A stretch of DNA of 36,620 bases from W0P28-013 sp964570565 (lineage in GTDB: Bacteria; Bacteroidota; Bacteroidia; Bacteroidales; Paludibacteraceae): assembly GCA_964570565.1 (NCBI GenBank), contig CAZMYT010000010.1:1-36620 (forward strand). The letters run 5' to 3'. This document shows positions 26,001 through 32,984 of the stretch, piece by piece. A program made the translations under genes and the position numbers. Position 1 is the stretch's first letter; each line of letters begins with the position of its first letter. The notes below the pieces were generated by a model, which saw only the letters and a list, made by a program, of their open reading frames with translations, was not told the origin of the DNA and ran no database searches.

Positions 26001-26062
26001 TTTTGTGCAGATAGGCAACCATACGAAAGTAGAATTGCTAAAGTGAAAATCAGTTTCTTCAT
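23030..26062 (-). CDS. Large periplasmic tetratricopeptide-repeat protein
   Basis: 1010 residues with an N-terminal signal peptide (LSA|Q, cleavage after residue 19), then TPR-type helical repeats along nearly the whole chain. Visible units include YYIACNAYELKQKNALTLLQEYLKVYP-type and DALYEIGRTYVLIEQNEKAI repeats with the W/L-G-Y-A-F-A-P pattern. Such proteins are periplasmic scaffolds; relatives act in cell-envelope assembly (YbgF/BamD-like), and in Bacteroidetes some serve T9SS or gliding, which I cannot assign here. A Cys at residue 16 is not in a good lipobox, so I do not call it a lipoprotein. It is followed 23 bases later by a beta-barrel gene, suggesting a two-component envelope module. 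The promoter overlaps the end of the Nudix gene. Confidence 0.85.
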   Translation of the reverse strand: MKKLIFTLAILLSYGCLSAQKTAINLNEDYLFYQGKTLFEQRNFAASTQYFEKFLDANTNKNNSLSQEAAYYIACNAYELKQKNALTLLQEYLKVYPYSPMRERVAYMIGRSYYENKKYKETIQWYGQLKNNQLDGDENMAYLFTKGVSYIALKDYEPARVIFANLYGKKTIYEVDALYYYSYSEFCLGNYAKALPGFVELEKDSKYAEASSYHLLQIYDQQGENQKAVEYGQALIKKYPGSSYNSEAYRILGEASYREKSYKQAIDYLRKYERNEKKVQRSDMYMLGLSYFNTADYKNAVSYLSKVTTEKDALSQNAYLHIGLSYVKLNDKTNAKMAFQTAAKDNFDKTAKEEAAYNYVLAVYEEAAPFGEAITAFERFIADYPKSKHLDDIYGHLVTIYMMEKNYETAYASIQKIKTSNPKIKAAKENALFQIGASAFLKKDYKQALNYFTFAIAEYTEQSFSAQAFLWRGETYYQLGEYDKARLDLIKFVDQKQKRTQDETLKAYYTIAYSYFEEESFTSALDWYIKFLGLEKNHKNPLFTDVVNRTGDCYYYTRDFDTARKYYMQIANSSSLSGDYAAFQNGFILGIQKKYEEKIAAMNMLLSTYPKSDYSDDALYEIGRTYVLIEQNEKAIDTYQKITALYPKTNLARKAALEIGMLFANKGDMEQAIAAYKAVVNSYPSSEEAKVAIESMQTIYVENNQITEYLNYRESIAGSTISTVKKSLEDSLNFVAAERLFVKEKYKEATASLKNYLVTYCDKQTLNCISAQYYLAESYYKTEQLDKALTSFERLTKLTGNPYQEEALIRSAEITYDQKAYKPALEYFEQLFETASNKENKNSARVGILRCSYALKNYDKTILAANNLLEEASTDASLVREARYCRAKSYIESNEATLATDDLKELSKDLRQEMGAEAKYLLAQQLYEQTQYGSAETEIMDFIERNTPHQYWLARAFVLLADVYIKQNDDFQAKQYLISLEENYTGNDDIKQMIDVRLSQIREREKQQVY

Positions 26063-26079
26063 AATCAGAATATTTTGTA

Positions 26080-26114
26080 CAAAAGTATAAAAAAATCACA
26101 CGTGTTCCATCAAA
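26080..26114 (-). promoter_or_regulatory. Candidate promoter of the TPR-barrel operon
   Basis: Minus-strand TACTTTTG (26087-26080) is a perfect -7 box 17 bases before the TPR ATG. A TTTG (26114-26111) lies 23 bases upstream, slightly longer than ideal spacing, inside the 3' end of the Nudix gene. Confidence 0.5.
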
Positions 26115-26629
26115 AATTTATTAACAGCTTTTTTGACTGATGATAATCCTATGGCGTTGATATCTATGTTTTTAAATGAAATAAATTGAGCGGCCGATAC
26201 ATCGTCATCACATTTAAGATGTTCAATATTGGCTATTTCAACCAAGAAAAAAAGGTCTAGTGTGTGTACCGTAAAGTCAGAATATGGATAGGTGTTTGGT
26301 AATGAAAATAAGTAAGTTGCTTTCGTTACATCTAAGTTTAGCTCTTCTTTTATTTCACGACAAATAGCTTCTTCAGCTGTTTCATCATTGTCAACAAATC
26401 CGCCTGTTAAGTCCAACGTTCCTTTATACGGATTTTTGGCACGTGTACAGAGCAGTAATTCTTGTCCGTTGCTAGAGATAATAAATCCAGCCACTGCGGC
26501 AGAACTATTATGATAGTATTGAAATCCACATTGGCGACATACTTTGGCCTTTGTGTTGTGTTCAACAAAACGTTCTGAACCACATCGTGGACAGAAGTTG
26601 AACAGGCTTAAAGGATGAGTAGTTCCCAT
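26096..26629 (-). CDS. Nudix hydrolase with N-terminal zinc ribbon
   Basis: 177-residue cytosolic hydrolase of nucleoside-diphosphate-linked substrates. The zinc ribbon has CPRC (Cys13, Cys16) and CRQC (Cys31, Cys34), then HNSSAAVAGFII. The Nudix box starts at Gly77 (GFVDNDE) and ends REIKEEL, matching Gx5Ex7REUxEE. A zinc ribbon before the Nudix box recalls NudC-type NADH pyrophosphatases, but the SQPWPFPxS motif diagnostic of NudC is absent, so the substrate is open. It starts 2 bases after the metallophosphatase gene, hence co-transcription is likely. No terminator is seen before the TPR promoter. Confidence 0.92.
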   Translation of the reverse strand: MGTTHPLSLFNFCPRCGSERFVEHNTKAKVCRQCGFQYYHNSSAAVAGFIISSNGQELLLCTRAKNPYKGTLDLTGGFVDNDETAEEAICREIKEELNLDVTKATYLFSLPNTYPYSDFTVHTLDLFFLVEIANIEHLKCDDDVSAAQFISFKNIDINAIGLSSVKKAVNKFLMEHV

Positions 26630-26631
26630 AA

Positions 26632-27489
26632 TTATAAAGCAATAAATTTATAATCAATAGTTTCGCCACAAGTGGCAATCATATAAAATGGTGCTTTGGA
26701 GTCATCCAACATGGCATCGACTATAACGTAGAGTACATCTTTGTAGCGTAAAACCTCTCGGTTGTGGTCGTGACCTTGCAGAAATAAATTCACGTGATGT
26801 TTGCTCATCAACTCCGTTATTTCAAATGTTTCCTCTAACGTCATGTTACTGGTTGGAAATTGCGATTCTTCTTCTTTGAATAAGTTTGTATGTGTATAAA
26901 CGATGCAATGTCGGTAATTAGTGCGTTTGCTCTCTAAAATAGTGCGTAACCACTTTAATTGTTTTCCGCCCAAGGTCCCGTTGCCCGTATCCAAACTGAT
27001 AAATAAATCTTGATAGTTTGGGGTTTTTACTTCGAACCAATAAGAGGCTGTTCCCCAATAGGATTTATAATCTTCCCATTGATTAAAGTATAAATCGTGA
27101 TTGCCAAGAGTGGCAAATAACGTATCATTTCGTTCTTGTGTCAGTGGGTTGAAAGTTAAGGCTGGCATCAAATTGTGAAAACCTCCTTTTTGATTCACTA
27201 AATCTCCTGTTAAAATGCCGAAGTATGCATTAGAATCGTTGCGTAAAGCTGTCACCAAAGTGGTAATGTTTTTTACTGAAATAGCGGTGTGAATATCGGT
27301 TCCAACGTAGAATTTGTAATTATCAATTGGAACATTAAGAGACGTGTAGCCGTGTTCGGCGTTCCATGTGAGTGATTGTTCAAAGCGCTGTTCGGTGGTA
27401 TCACTTGTTGGAGCAATAAATCCGATAAAATCCATGTCGCAAGCTGTTAAAACTAGCGCAATCAAACAATATGTGATTTTTTTTACCAT
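26632..27489 (-). CDS. Metallophosphoesterase, lipoprotein
   Basis: 285-residue calcineurin-like phosphoesterase with a lipoprotein signal peptide (lipobox LTAC, Cys17), placed in the periplasm or on the cell surface. Metal-binding motifs are complete: YVGTDIH (Asp65, His67), GDLV (95-98), GNHD (129-132), YTHTN (His200) and GHDHN (239-242). The Asp at +2 after the lipidated Cys could disfavour outer-membrane sorting in Enterobacteria, but the Bacteroidetes rules differ. Natural substrate unknown. The start overlaps the 3' end of the upstream barrel gene by 7 bases, and the Nudix gene follows after 2 bases, so all three are one operon. Confidence 0.92.
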   Translation of the reverse strand: MVKKITYCLIALVLTACDMDFIGFIAPTSDTTEQRFEQSLTWNAEHGYTSLNVPIDNYKFYVGTDIHTAISVKNITTLVTALRNDSNAYFGILTGDLVNQKGGFHNLMPALTFNPLTQERNDTLFATLGNHDLYFNQWEDYKSYWGTASYWFEVKTPNYQDLFISLDTGNGTLGGKQLKWLRTILESKRTNYRHCIVYTHTNLFKEEESQFPTSNMTLEETFEITELMSKHHVNLFLQGHDHNREVLRYKDVLYVIVDAMLDDSKAPFYMIATCGETIDYKFIAL

Positions 27490-28184
27490 GTGTAAATGAA
27501 TCCTAAGCGCGTATAAAGCGCATAAAAATTAGCCGAACCATGAAAATTTCCTACCGGTTTGCACGATAATTCTGCCAATAAATTAAAATGTTGAGCAGGG
27601 ACAAAATTGCCTTTTAGTGTGAAAATTGGTTTGTACATGCGTTCAATCTGAAAATCGTCGTGGTTACTTACGCCCAAACCTATATTCCAATTGTGATCTT
27701 GTTTAAATAGTTGTCCTTCGAGGTTGTAAATTAGATTAAATGGTTCCATTACATTAGCGGCACTTTCATTATGGCTTTCCCACTGGATATTCCCATAGAT
27801 ACGACCGTATAAACCTAAGCTCGCTTTAATATAATCTCTGGTGTAACCCACAATGATTCCTGCGGCTAAATCATTCGTGTTATTTCGTAAAAATAGACGA
27901 TATAAATAGCGGTTTTCGAGTGTTAAATCACCAACTGCTAAAGGGAAGTGTACAATAGCTCTTGTGTTGATGGCGTGCACATTGCTGGTGTTTGTATTGA
28001 TTCCACCTTCCAATGAAAAGTAGGAGTTGATGGGTATGTTAGCTATAACAGCTAAGCCTCCGTAGTTTTCCCATGTGTAGTTGTAGCCATATTCGGCATA
28101 AGACCTAATCGAAATCGGGGCTTTAGTTTGCGCGAGTGCCGATAATGATAGGCTGAGTAATAATGCCAATAGAATTTGTTTCAT
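27483..28184 (-). CDS. Predicted outer-membrane beta-barrel protein of unknown function
   Basis: 233 residues with a signal peptide (ALA|Q, cleavage after residue 18). The mature part is a series of short amphipathic strands with Tyr/Phe/Trp pairs (SIRSYAEYGYNYTWENYGG, FSLEGGINTNTS, LTLENRYLYRLF, ASLGLYGRIYGNIQWE, and the final YALYTRLGFIYTW), ending in Trp, as in small outer-membrane barrels of 8-12 strands. I do not recognise a named family. It is the first gene of a three-gene operon with a metallophosphatase lipoprotein and a Nudix hydrolase. Neighbourhood suggests a role linked to phosphorylated compounds at the envelope, but that is inference only. Confidence 0.75.
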   Translation of the reverse strand: MKQILLALLLSLSLSALAQTKAPISIRSYAEYGYNYTWENYGGLAVIANIPINSYFSLEGGINTNTSNVHAINTRAIVHFPLAVGDLTLENRYLYRLFLRNNTNDLAAGIIVGYTRDYIKASLGLYGRIYGNIQWESHNESAANVMEPFNLIYNLEGQLFKQDHNWNIGLGVSNHDDFQIERMYKPIFTLKGNFVPAQHFNLLAELSCKPVGNFHGSANFYALYTRLGFIYTW

Positions 28185-28208
28185 GCGCTAGTTCATGGTT
28201 AATGAGCA

Positions 28209-28240
28209 CAAATATAGGGTTTTATTTTCTATTGTGCAAT
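28209..28240 (-). promoter_or_regulatory. Promoter of the barrel-metallophosphatase-Nudix operon
   Basis: Minus-strand ATTG (28240-28237, one mismatch to TTTG), 20 bases, then TATATTTG (28216-28209), a perfect -7 box. It ends 24 bases before the ATG at 28184. Confidence 0.65.
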
Positions 28241-28264
28241 AGAGTAGAGGAAGGTATTAAATAC

Positions 28265-28295
28265 AAAAAAGCTCCGAATTTTCGGAGCTTTTTTT
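28265..28295 (-). terminator. rpmE2 terminator
   Basis: GCTCCGAA / TTCGGAGC stem with a 2-base apparent centre, flanked by A6 and T7 (28265-28295). It lies just after the rpmE2 stop on the minus strand. The core is the same as in the gapA terminator. Confidence 0.85.
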
Positions 28296-28320
28296 GATAT
28301 TCTGTAACCTAAGCGAGCAA

Positions 28321-28584
28321 TTATTTTGCGTTTTTGCTAGCTCTGTTTTGGTAACGGTTCATGAACTTATCTACGCGACCAGCAGTGTCAACCAACTTGC
28401 TTTTGCCAGTGTAGAATGGGTGAGAAGAGCTCGAAATCTCGAGTTTTACCAAAGGATAAGTTACCCCATCGATGTCGATGGTTTCTTTCGTAGCTACAGT
28501 AGAACGAGTGATGAATACATCTTCGTTCGACATATCTTTAAATGCTACGGGACGATAGCTTTCTGGGTGAATTCCTTGTTTCAT
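28321..28584 (-). CDS. rpmE2: 50S ribosomal protein L31, type B
   Basis: 87-residue large-subunit protein. Sequence MKQGIHPESYRPVAFKDMS, KLEISSSSHPFYTGKSKLVDTAGRVDKFMNRY is diagnostic of L31. It lacks the CxxC zinc-binding cysteines of the A type, so it is the zinc-free B type, which many bacteria induce under zinc limitation; here it may be the constitutive copy. It sits 25 bases after tRNA-Ser on the same strand with no terminator between and no visible own promoter, so co-transcription with the tRNA is likely. Confidence 0.97.
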   Translation of the reverse strand: MKQGIHPESYRPVAFKDMSNEDVFITRSTVATKETIDIDGVTYPLVKLEISSSSHPFYTGKSKLVDTAGRVDKFMNRYQNRASKNAK

Positions 28585-28609
28585 TTTTATAAAATTTGTT
28601 TTTTAGTTG

Positions 28610-28694
28610 CGGAGAGAGAGGGATTCGAACCCCCGGTACCTCTCAGTACGGCGGTTTTCAAGACCGCTGCAATCGACCACTCTGCCATCTCTCC
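28610..28694 (-). tRNA. tRNA-Ser (UGA anticodon)
   Basis: On the minus strand the acceptor arm GGAGAGA (28694-28688) pairs with TCTCTCC (28617-28611). The anticodon stem GCGGT/ACCGC holds loop CTTGAAA with anticodon TGA. The T arm has GGTTCGAATCC. The long variable arm (TACTGAGAGGTA) identifies a class II serine tRNA. It reads UCN codons. The discriminator base is G, as required for serine identity; CCA is not encoded. About 85 nt. Confidence 0.96.
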
Positions 28695-28705
28695 GAAAAG
28701 TGGTG

Positions 28706-28737
28706 CAAAGATACACTACTTTTTTTAATTACGCAAT
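28706..28737 (-). promoter_or_regulatory. tRNA-Ser / rpmE2 promoter
   Basis: Minus-strand ATTG (28737-28734, one mismatch), 20 bases, then TATCTTTG (28713-28706), a perfect -7 box, ending 11 bases before the tRNA 5' end. Confidence 0.7.
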
Positions 28738-28769
28738 AGGTTATTTAAAGATTTTTGTAATTCTTTTTG

Positions 28770-30761
28770 CTATGGTTGATATAGAATGGTGGCCGATGAA
28801 GCCGACACATTTATGGTTTGAGTGTAGGTGCCTAACCCTGATTGATTTAGTTTGCCATGTTCGCATACAGCAGTCCAATTTCCTGCAGGCAATGTGTATG
28901 AAATATCCTGTCTATTACCATTGAAAATGACTAAAATCGTTTTCCAAGAGTCGCCATTGGCATAATCTTGTATCATATAGCTTACTAAATTCTTGTCCTG
29001 AGTTCTAAAAGTTAAATGCTTATTTACTTGTTCTGTGGTTGACATACGAAAAGCCGGATGTGCTTTACGTAGTGCTATTAATTGCTGGTAATAGTTAAAT
29101 ACGTCGTGATATTTAGCTTTGTTGTTCCAATTAATTTGGTTGACATCATCAGGTGATTTGTAAGTATTATGAACGCCTTTTTTATCTCGAAAAACTTCTT
29201 CGCCAGCGTAGATAAAAGGTACGCCTTGTGATGTAAATACAATAGTTTGTGCCAATTTGTTCATGGCAATAAGTTCTTGCTCGCTAGCGTCTGGTATGGT
29301 TGCTTTCAATTTGTCAACCAAACAAGGGTCGTCGTGACATGAGACGTAATTAATAACCTGTGCTGGAGTTTTGGCATAGGCCGTTTGACTGTGTACAATT
29401 TTTGTGAGGTCGATTTGTGGATGTGATACGGCACCAACAACACCGAACTTGATACTTTCTTCATAACCATTGCCCACTAAAAAGCCACCTTTATTACCAT
29501 CCATCCAATTGCCACGAAGCGCGTCGCGTATGTCGTCGCTAAAAACGCCAATCGGATAAAATTGAGGTGCATTTTGTTTCACGGCTCGTAAGTTTTCGGG
29601 TAGCGGTGAGCCACCAGCCGCCCAGCCTTCGCCATGAATACTAATGGTTGGGTCTATTTCATTGACGGCTTGACGTATGGCATTCATCGTTTCAATATCG
29701 TGAATTCCCATTAAATCAAAACGGAACCCATCGATGTGATACTCATTAATCCAATGTTTAACCGATTCGATGATAAATTGACGCATCATTAACCGTTCCG
29801 ATGCTGTTTCATTACCACATCCCGATGAATTTCCCCATGAGCCATCTTCGTTGAAACGATAAAAATAGCCTGGTGCCATTAAATTTAGATGTGAATCTTC
29901 GCCTACGTAAGTGTGGTTATATACTACATCCATGATGACTCTAATTCCATTGGCATGAAGTTGCTGAATCATTTCTTTCATTTCTTTGATGCGTGTTACC
30001 GGATTATAAGGATCTGTGGAGTAACCGCCTTCTGGAACATTGTAGTTTTTAGGATCGTATCCCCAATTATATTCGTTTTTATCGAGTTGGGTTTCATCAA
30101 TCGATGCATAATCGTATGATGGTAGAATTTGTACGTGTGTAATGCCTAATTCTTTTAAATGATCAAGTCCTGTTTTGAAACCTTCAGGAGAACGAGTTCC
30201 ACTTTCGCTAAGGCCTAAAAATTTTCCTGGATATGAACTTCCGGAATTTGGTGCAATGGTAAAATCACGCATGTGAACTTCGTAGATAACGGCGTCGGTA
30301 AATGATTTCATTTCTGGTCGTTTATCCGTTTCCCAACCTTGAGGGTTTGTTTCTTTCATATCAATTATAGCTCCGCGATTCCCGTTGACACCGACAGCTT
30401 TACACCATAAACTAGGAGTTTCACCAAGCCATTTCCCATTTTTTTGTATTTGAAAGGTGTAAAACTTGCCTTTTAGGTCTTGTTTTACACTGTAGGTCCA
30501 CGTGCCTTTCTCTGAACGATTCATCCCGTAAACCGCTATTGGCTGTCCATTAAGTCCTTGTTCATAGATATTGAGTCGAACAGCTTGTGCAGCAGGTGAC
30601 CAAACTCGAAATTTTGTGTGCGTGGCGTAATAGGTTGCTCCTAAATCGGTTCCTTCATACAGTGGATAATCATTGACTGTGGCATATTCTTTGGGTAGAT
30701 GTCCACAACTCATTAGACACACTAGCACAATGACGGGTAGAAATAATTTAGTACGTTTCAT
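28770..30761 (-). CDS. pulA: Type I pullulanase, lipoprotein (GH13)
   Basis: Debranching enzyme cutting alpha-1,6 bonds of pullulan, starch or glycogen. The 663-residue product has a lipobox LMSC (Cys19), so it is anchored in the envelope. A CBM48-type N-terminal domain (about 38-135) precedes the GH13 barrel with the pullulanase signature YNWGYDP (231-237), MDVVYNHTY (277-285), nucleophile Asp349 in DGFRFDLMG, acid/base Glu378 in HGEGW and CHDDP with Asp477. The last motif differs from the textbook HDNHT in having DP after HD. The C-terminal beta domain ends near TILYQP. No SusC/SusD pair lies nearby, so this is not a classical starch utilisation locus. A good promoter lies upstream; no clear terminator is seen downstream. 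Confidence 0.93.
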   Translation of the reverse strand: MKRTKLFLPVIVLVCLMSCGHLPKEYATVNDYPLYEGTDLGATYYATHTKFRVWSPAAQAVRLNIYEQGLNGQPIAVYGMNRSEKGTWTYSVKQDLKGKFYTFQIQKNGKWLGETPSLWCKAVGVNGNRGAIIDMKETNPQGWETDKRPEMKSFTDAVIYEVHMRDFTIAPNSGSSYPGKFLGLSESGTRSPEGFKTGLDHLKELGITHVQILPSYDYASIDETQLDKNEYNWGYDPKNYNVPEGGYSTDPYNPVTRIKEMKEMIQQLHANGIRVIMDVVYNHTYVGEDSHLNLMAPGYFYRFNEDGSWGNSSGCGNETASERLMMRQFIIESVKHWINEYHIDGFRFDLMGIHDIETMNAIRQAVNEIDPTISIHGEGWAAGGSPLPENLRAVKQNAPQFYPIGVFSDDIRDALRGNWMDGNKGGFLVGNGYEESIKFGVVGAVSHPQIDLTKIVHSQTAYAKTPAQVINYVSCHDDPCLVDKLKATIPDASEQELIAMNKLAQTIVFTSQGVPFIYAGEEVFRDKKGVHNTYKSPDDVNQINWNNKAKYHDVFNYYQQLIALRKAHPAFRMSTTEQVNKHLTFRTQDKNLVSYMIQDYANGDSWKTILVIFNGNRQDISYTLPAGNWTAVCEHGKLNQSGLGTYTQTINVSASSATILYQP

Positions 30762-30809
30762 ATTATTAGCTATTAGTTATGATTAACTATTTCATAAAAT
30801 CTATAGTTG

Positions 30810-30840
30810 CAAATATACAGATTTTATTAGATGTAACAAA
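30810..30840 (-). promoter_or_regulatory. pulA promoter
   Basis: Minus-strand TTTG (30840-30837), 19 bases, then TATATTTG (30817-30810): perfect boxes. The -33 box is the end of the T tract of the M3 peptidase terminator. The leader is about 45 nt. Confidence 0.75.
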
Positions 30841-30872
30841 AAAGCCTTACAAAAGAATGTAAGGCTTTTTTT
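30838..30872 (-). terminator. Terminator after the M3 peptidase gene
   Basis: GCCTTAC (30844-30850) pairs with GTAAGGC (30859-30865), flanked by A6 and T7, loop of 8. Located 15 bases after the peptidase stop codon on the minus strand. Its tail overlaps the pulA promoter. Confidence 0.85.
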
Positions 30873-30886
30873 AGTTTGTATGTTAG

Positions 30887-32974
30887 TTATTTAATACCGG
30901 TTCGTTTTAACAATGCATCAATAGTAGGTTCTTGGCCGCGGAAACGTTTGTATAAAACCATAGGATGCTCACTTCCTCCTCTCATAAGAATGTTTTCTTT
31001 GAAAGATTTTGCTGTTTTCGCATCATAAATTCCATTAGCCTTGAATACTGAAAATGCGTCAGCATCTAGTACTTCTGCCCATTTGTAGCTATAGTAACCT
31101 GCGGCATAACCGCCAGAGAAAATATGCGAGAAGGTGGTGCTTCTAGCTGTTTCTGGAATAGATGGAAGTAGGCTTACTGGTGCTGTGGCGGCTTTTTCGA
31201 ATGCGATAACGTCGCCACTAAATGGCTCTGTAATGGTGTAGAATGCCATATCTTCATACCCAAATGCTAGTTGTCGTAAACAAGCATAAGCAACGTTAAA
31301 ATTCGATGCGTCAATAATTTTTTGAATTAATTCGGCAGGAATTTTTTCGCCAGTTTGATAATGCACAGCAAAACCATCGAGGAATTCTTTCTCTGTGAGA
31401 AAGTTTTCCATAAATTGAGAAGGTAATTCTACAAAATCGCGGTATACGTTTGTGCCCGAAAGGCTAGCGTAAGTTCCATCGGCTAACATTCCATGAAGTG
31501 CGTGGCCAAATTCGTGTAAGAAGGTATTTACTTCATCAAATTCGAGCAATGCAGGCTTCGTTTCTGTTGGTCGTGTAAAATTCATTACAATGGTGATGTG
31601 CGGACGGCTATCTTTACCTTTAGCATCTTTGTACTGCGATTTGTATTCTGTCATCCAAGCGCCAGAACGTTTACCTTCGCGAGGATGAAAATCGGTGTAC
31701 AAAACGGCAATAAATTTACCTTTGTCATCTGTTACATCAAAAGCTTCTACCTCAGGATGATATACTTGTATTTTTTCGTTTTTGGTAAAGTGTAAGCCAT
31801 AGAGTTTGGTAGCTAATCCAAAAACACCTTTTTTTACGTTTTCAAGTTCAAAATAGGGTTTTAGAATTTCATCGTTGACATCAAAACGTTCTGTTTTTAA
31901 TTTTTCGCTGTAATATCCAAAGTCCCAAGGTTGAATGGTGAAATAAGCGCCATGAGCACTAGCATAATCTTGTACATCTTTTAATTCTTTTTGTGCAGCA
32001 GGCTTATAGGCTTCCATTAAATCGTTGAGCAATTTGTACACATTGCTTGGTTGTTCAGCCATACGGTGACGTAATGCATAATCAGCGTACGTTTCATAGC
32101 CCAATAAGTTGGCTTTTTGCAATTGAAGATTGATGATACGTTGAATTAATTGGGTATTGTCATACTGGCTGTTAGGTAAGCATTGTGTATTATAAGCCAT
32201 CCATAATTCACGACGAAGATCGCGATTGTCAGCATAAGTCATAATAGGGCCGTAGCATGTAGACCGTAGATTAAGCAACCAACCATCTTTGCCAGCTTCT
32301 TTGGCTTTTGATGCGGTCATTTCCATAAAGTCATTTGGCATTCCAGCTAATACATTTTTATCTGTAATTAGTAATGAGTAACCATTGGTTTCTTTTAATA
32401 CATTTTGTCCAAATTGAACGGAAGCCAAGCTTAAATCTTTGCTGATTTGTTTAAAAATTTCTTTTTTATCGGCAGGTAAATTAGCTCCATTACTAGCAAA
32501 ACCTTCGTAAGTGTCTTCTAATAATTTTGCATCTTCTACTGATAAGTTCAATTTCTCGCGTTGATCATATACCGCTTTGACCCGAGCAAATAGTTTTTCA
32601 TTGAGGTTTATGGCAGTGCTGTGCTCTGTAAGTAGAGGAGACACTTTTTGTGCAATGTCTTGCATCTCATCGTTTGTTTCTGCACCATTGAGGGCAAAAA
32701 ATACAGTGGCTACTTTGTTGAGTAAAGCGCCAGACCGCTCCATAGCTACAATCGTATTTTCGAAGGTAGGAAGCTGTTTGTTGTTCGCAATTTTATTGAT
32801 TTCGGCTTGATGTTGCTTGATGCCTTCTTCAAAAGCCGGCATATAATACTCGTCTTTTAATTCATTGAACGGAAATGTTTCGTGTGGAGTTTTCGCCTGC
32901 TTGAAAAAGGGATTTTGCGCAGTCATCATAGTGCTTGCAAGTGTTAGCATAATTAAAAAATTCAATTTTTTCAT
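30887..32974 (-). CDS. dcp: M3 family metallopeptidase, dipeptidyl carboxypeptidase-like
   Basis: 695-residue zinc peptidase that releases C-terminal dipeptides from oligopeptides, by family. It has a signal peptide (MTA|Q, cleavage after residue 19), placing it in the periplasm or outside, while E. coli Dcp is largely cytoplasmic or periplasmic without such a leader. The zinc site HEFGH is at 487-491 (His487, Glu488, His491) within EVNTFLHEFGHALHGML, and the third ligand region FVELPSQFMENF follows. FSGGYAAGYYSYKWAEVLDADAF near the C-terminus is the conserved substrate-binding stretch of M3A enzymes. It begins 10 bases after the T9SS cargo gene and ends at a terminator, so it closes a four-gene operon. 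Dcp versus oligopeptidase A is a family-level judgement. Confidence 0.92.
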   Translation of the reverse strand: MKKLNFLIMLTLASTMMTAQNPFFKQAKTPHETFPFNELKDEYYMPAFEEGIKQHQAEINKIANNKQLPTFENTIVAMERSGALLNKVATVFFALNGAETNDEMQDIAQKVSPLLTEHSTAINLNEKLFARVKAVYDQREKLNLSVEDAKLLEDTYEGFASNGANLPADKKEIFKQISKDLSLASVQFGQNVLKETNGYSLLITDKNVLAGMPNDFMEMTASKAKEAGKDGWLLNLRSTCYGPIMTYADNRDLRRELWMAYNTQCLPNSQYDNTQLIQRIINLQLQKANLLGYETYADYALRHRMAEQPSNVYKLLNDLMEAYKPAAQKELKDVQDYASAHGAYFTIQPWDFGYYSEKLKTERFDVNDEILKPYFELENVKKGVFGLATKLYGLHFTKNEKIQVYHPEVEAFDVTDDKGKFIAVLYTDFHPREGKRSGAWMTEYKSQYKDAKGKDSRPHITIVMNFTRPTETKPALLEFDEVNTFLHEFGHALHGMLADGTYASLSGTNVYRDFVELPSQFMENFLTEKEFLDGFAVHYQTGEKIPAELIQKIIDASNFNVAYACLRQLAFGYEDMAFYTITEPFSGDVIAFEKAATAPVSLLPSIPETARSTTFSHIFSGGYAAGYYSYKWAEVLDADAFSVFKANGIYDAKTAKSFKENILMRGGSEHPMVLYKRFRGQEPTIDALLKRTGIK

Positions 32975-32984
32975 AATGTTTCTA

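Noticed and set aside
28770..30761. Starch utilisation locus around pulA
   Set aside because: The neighbours are a tRNA, rpmE2 and peptidase genes; pulA has its own promoter and no SusC/D partners.
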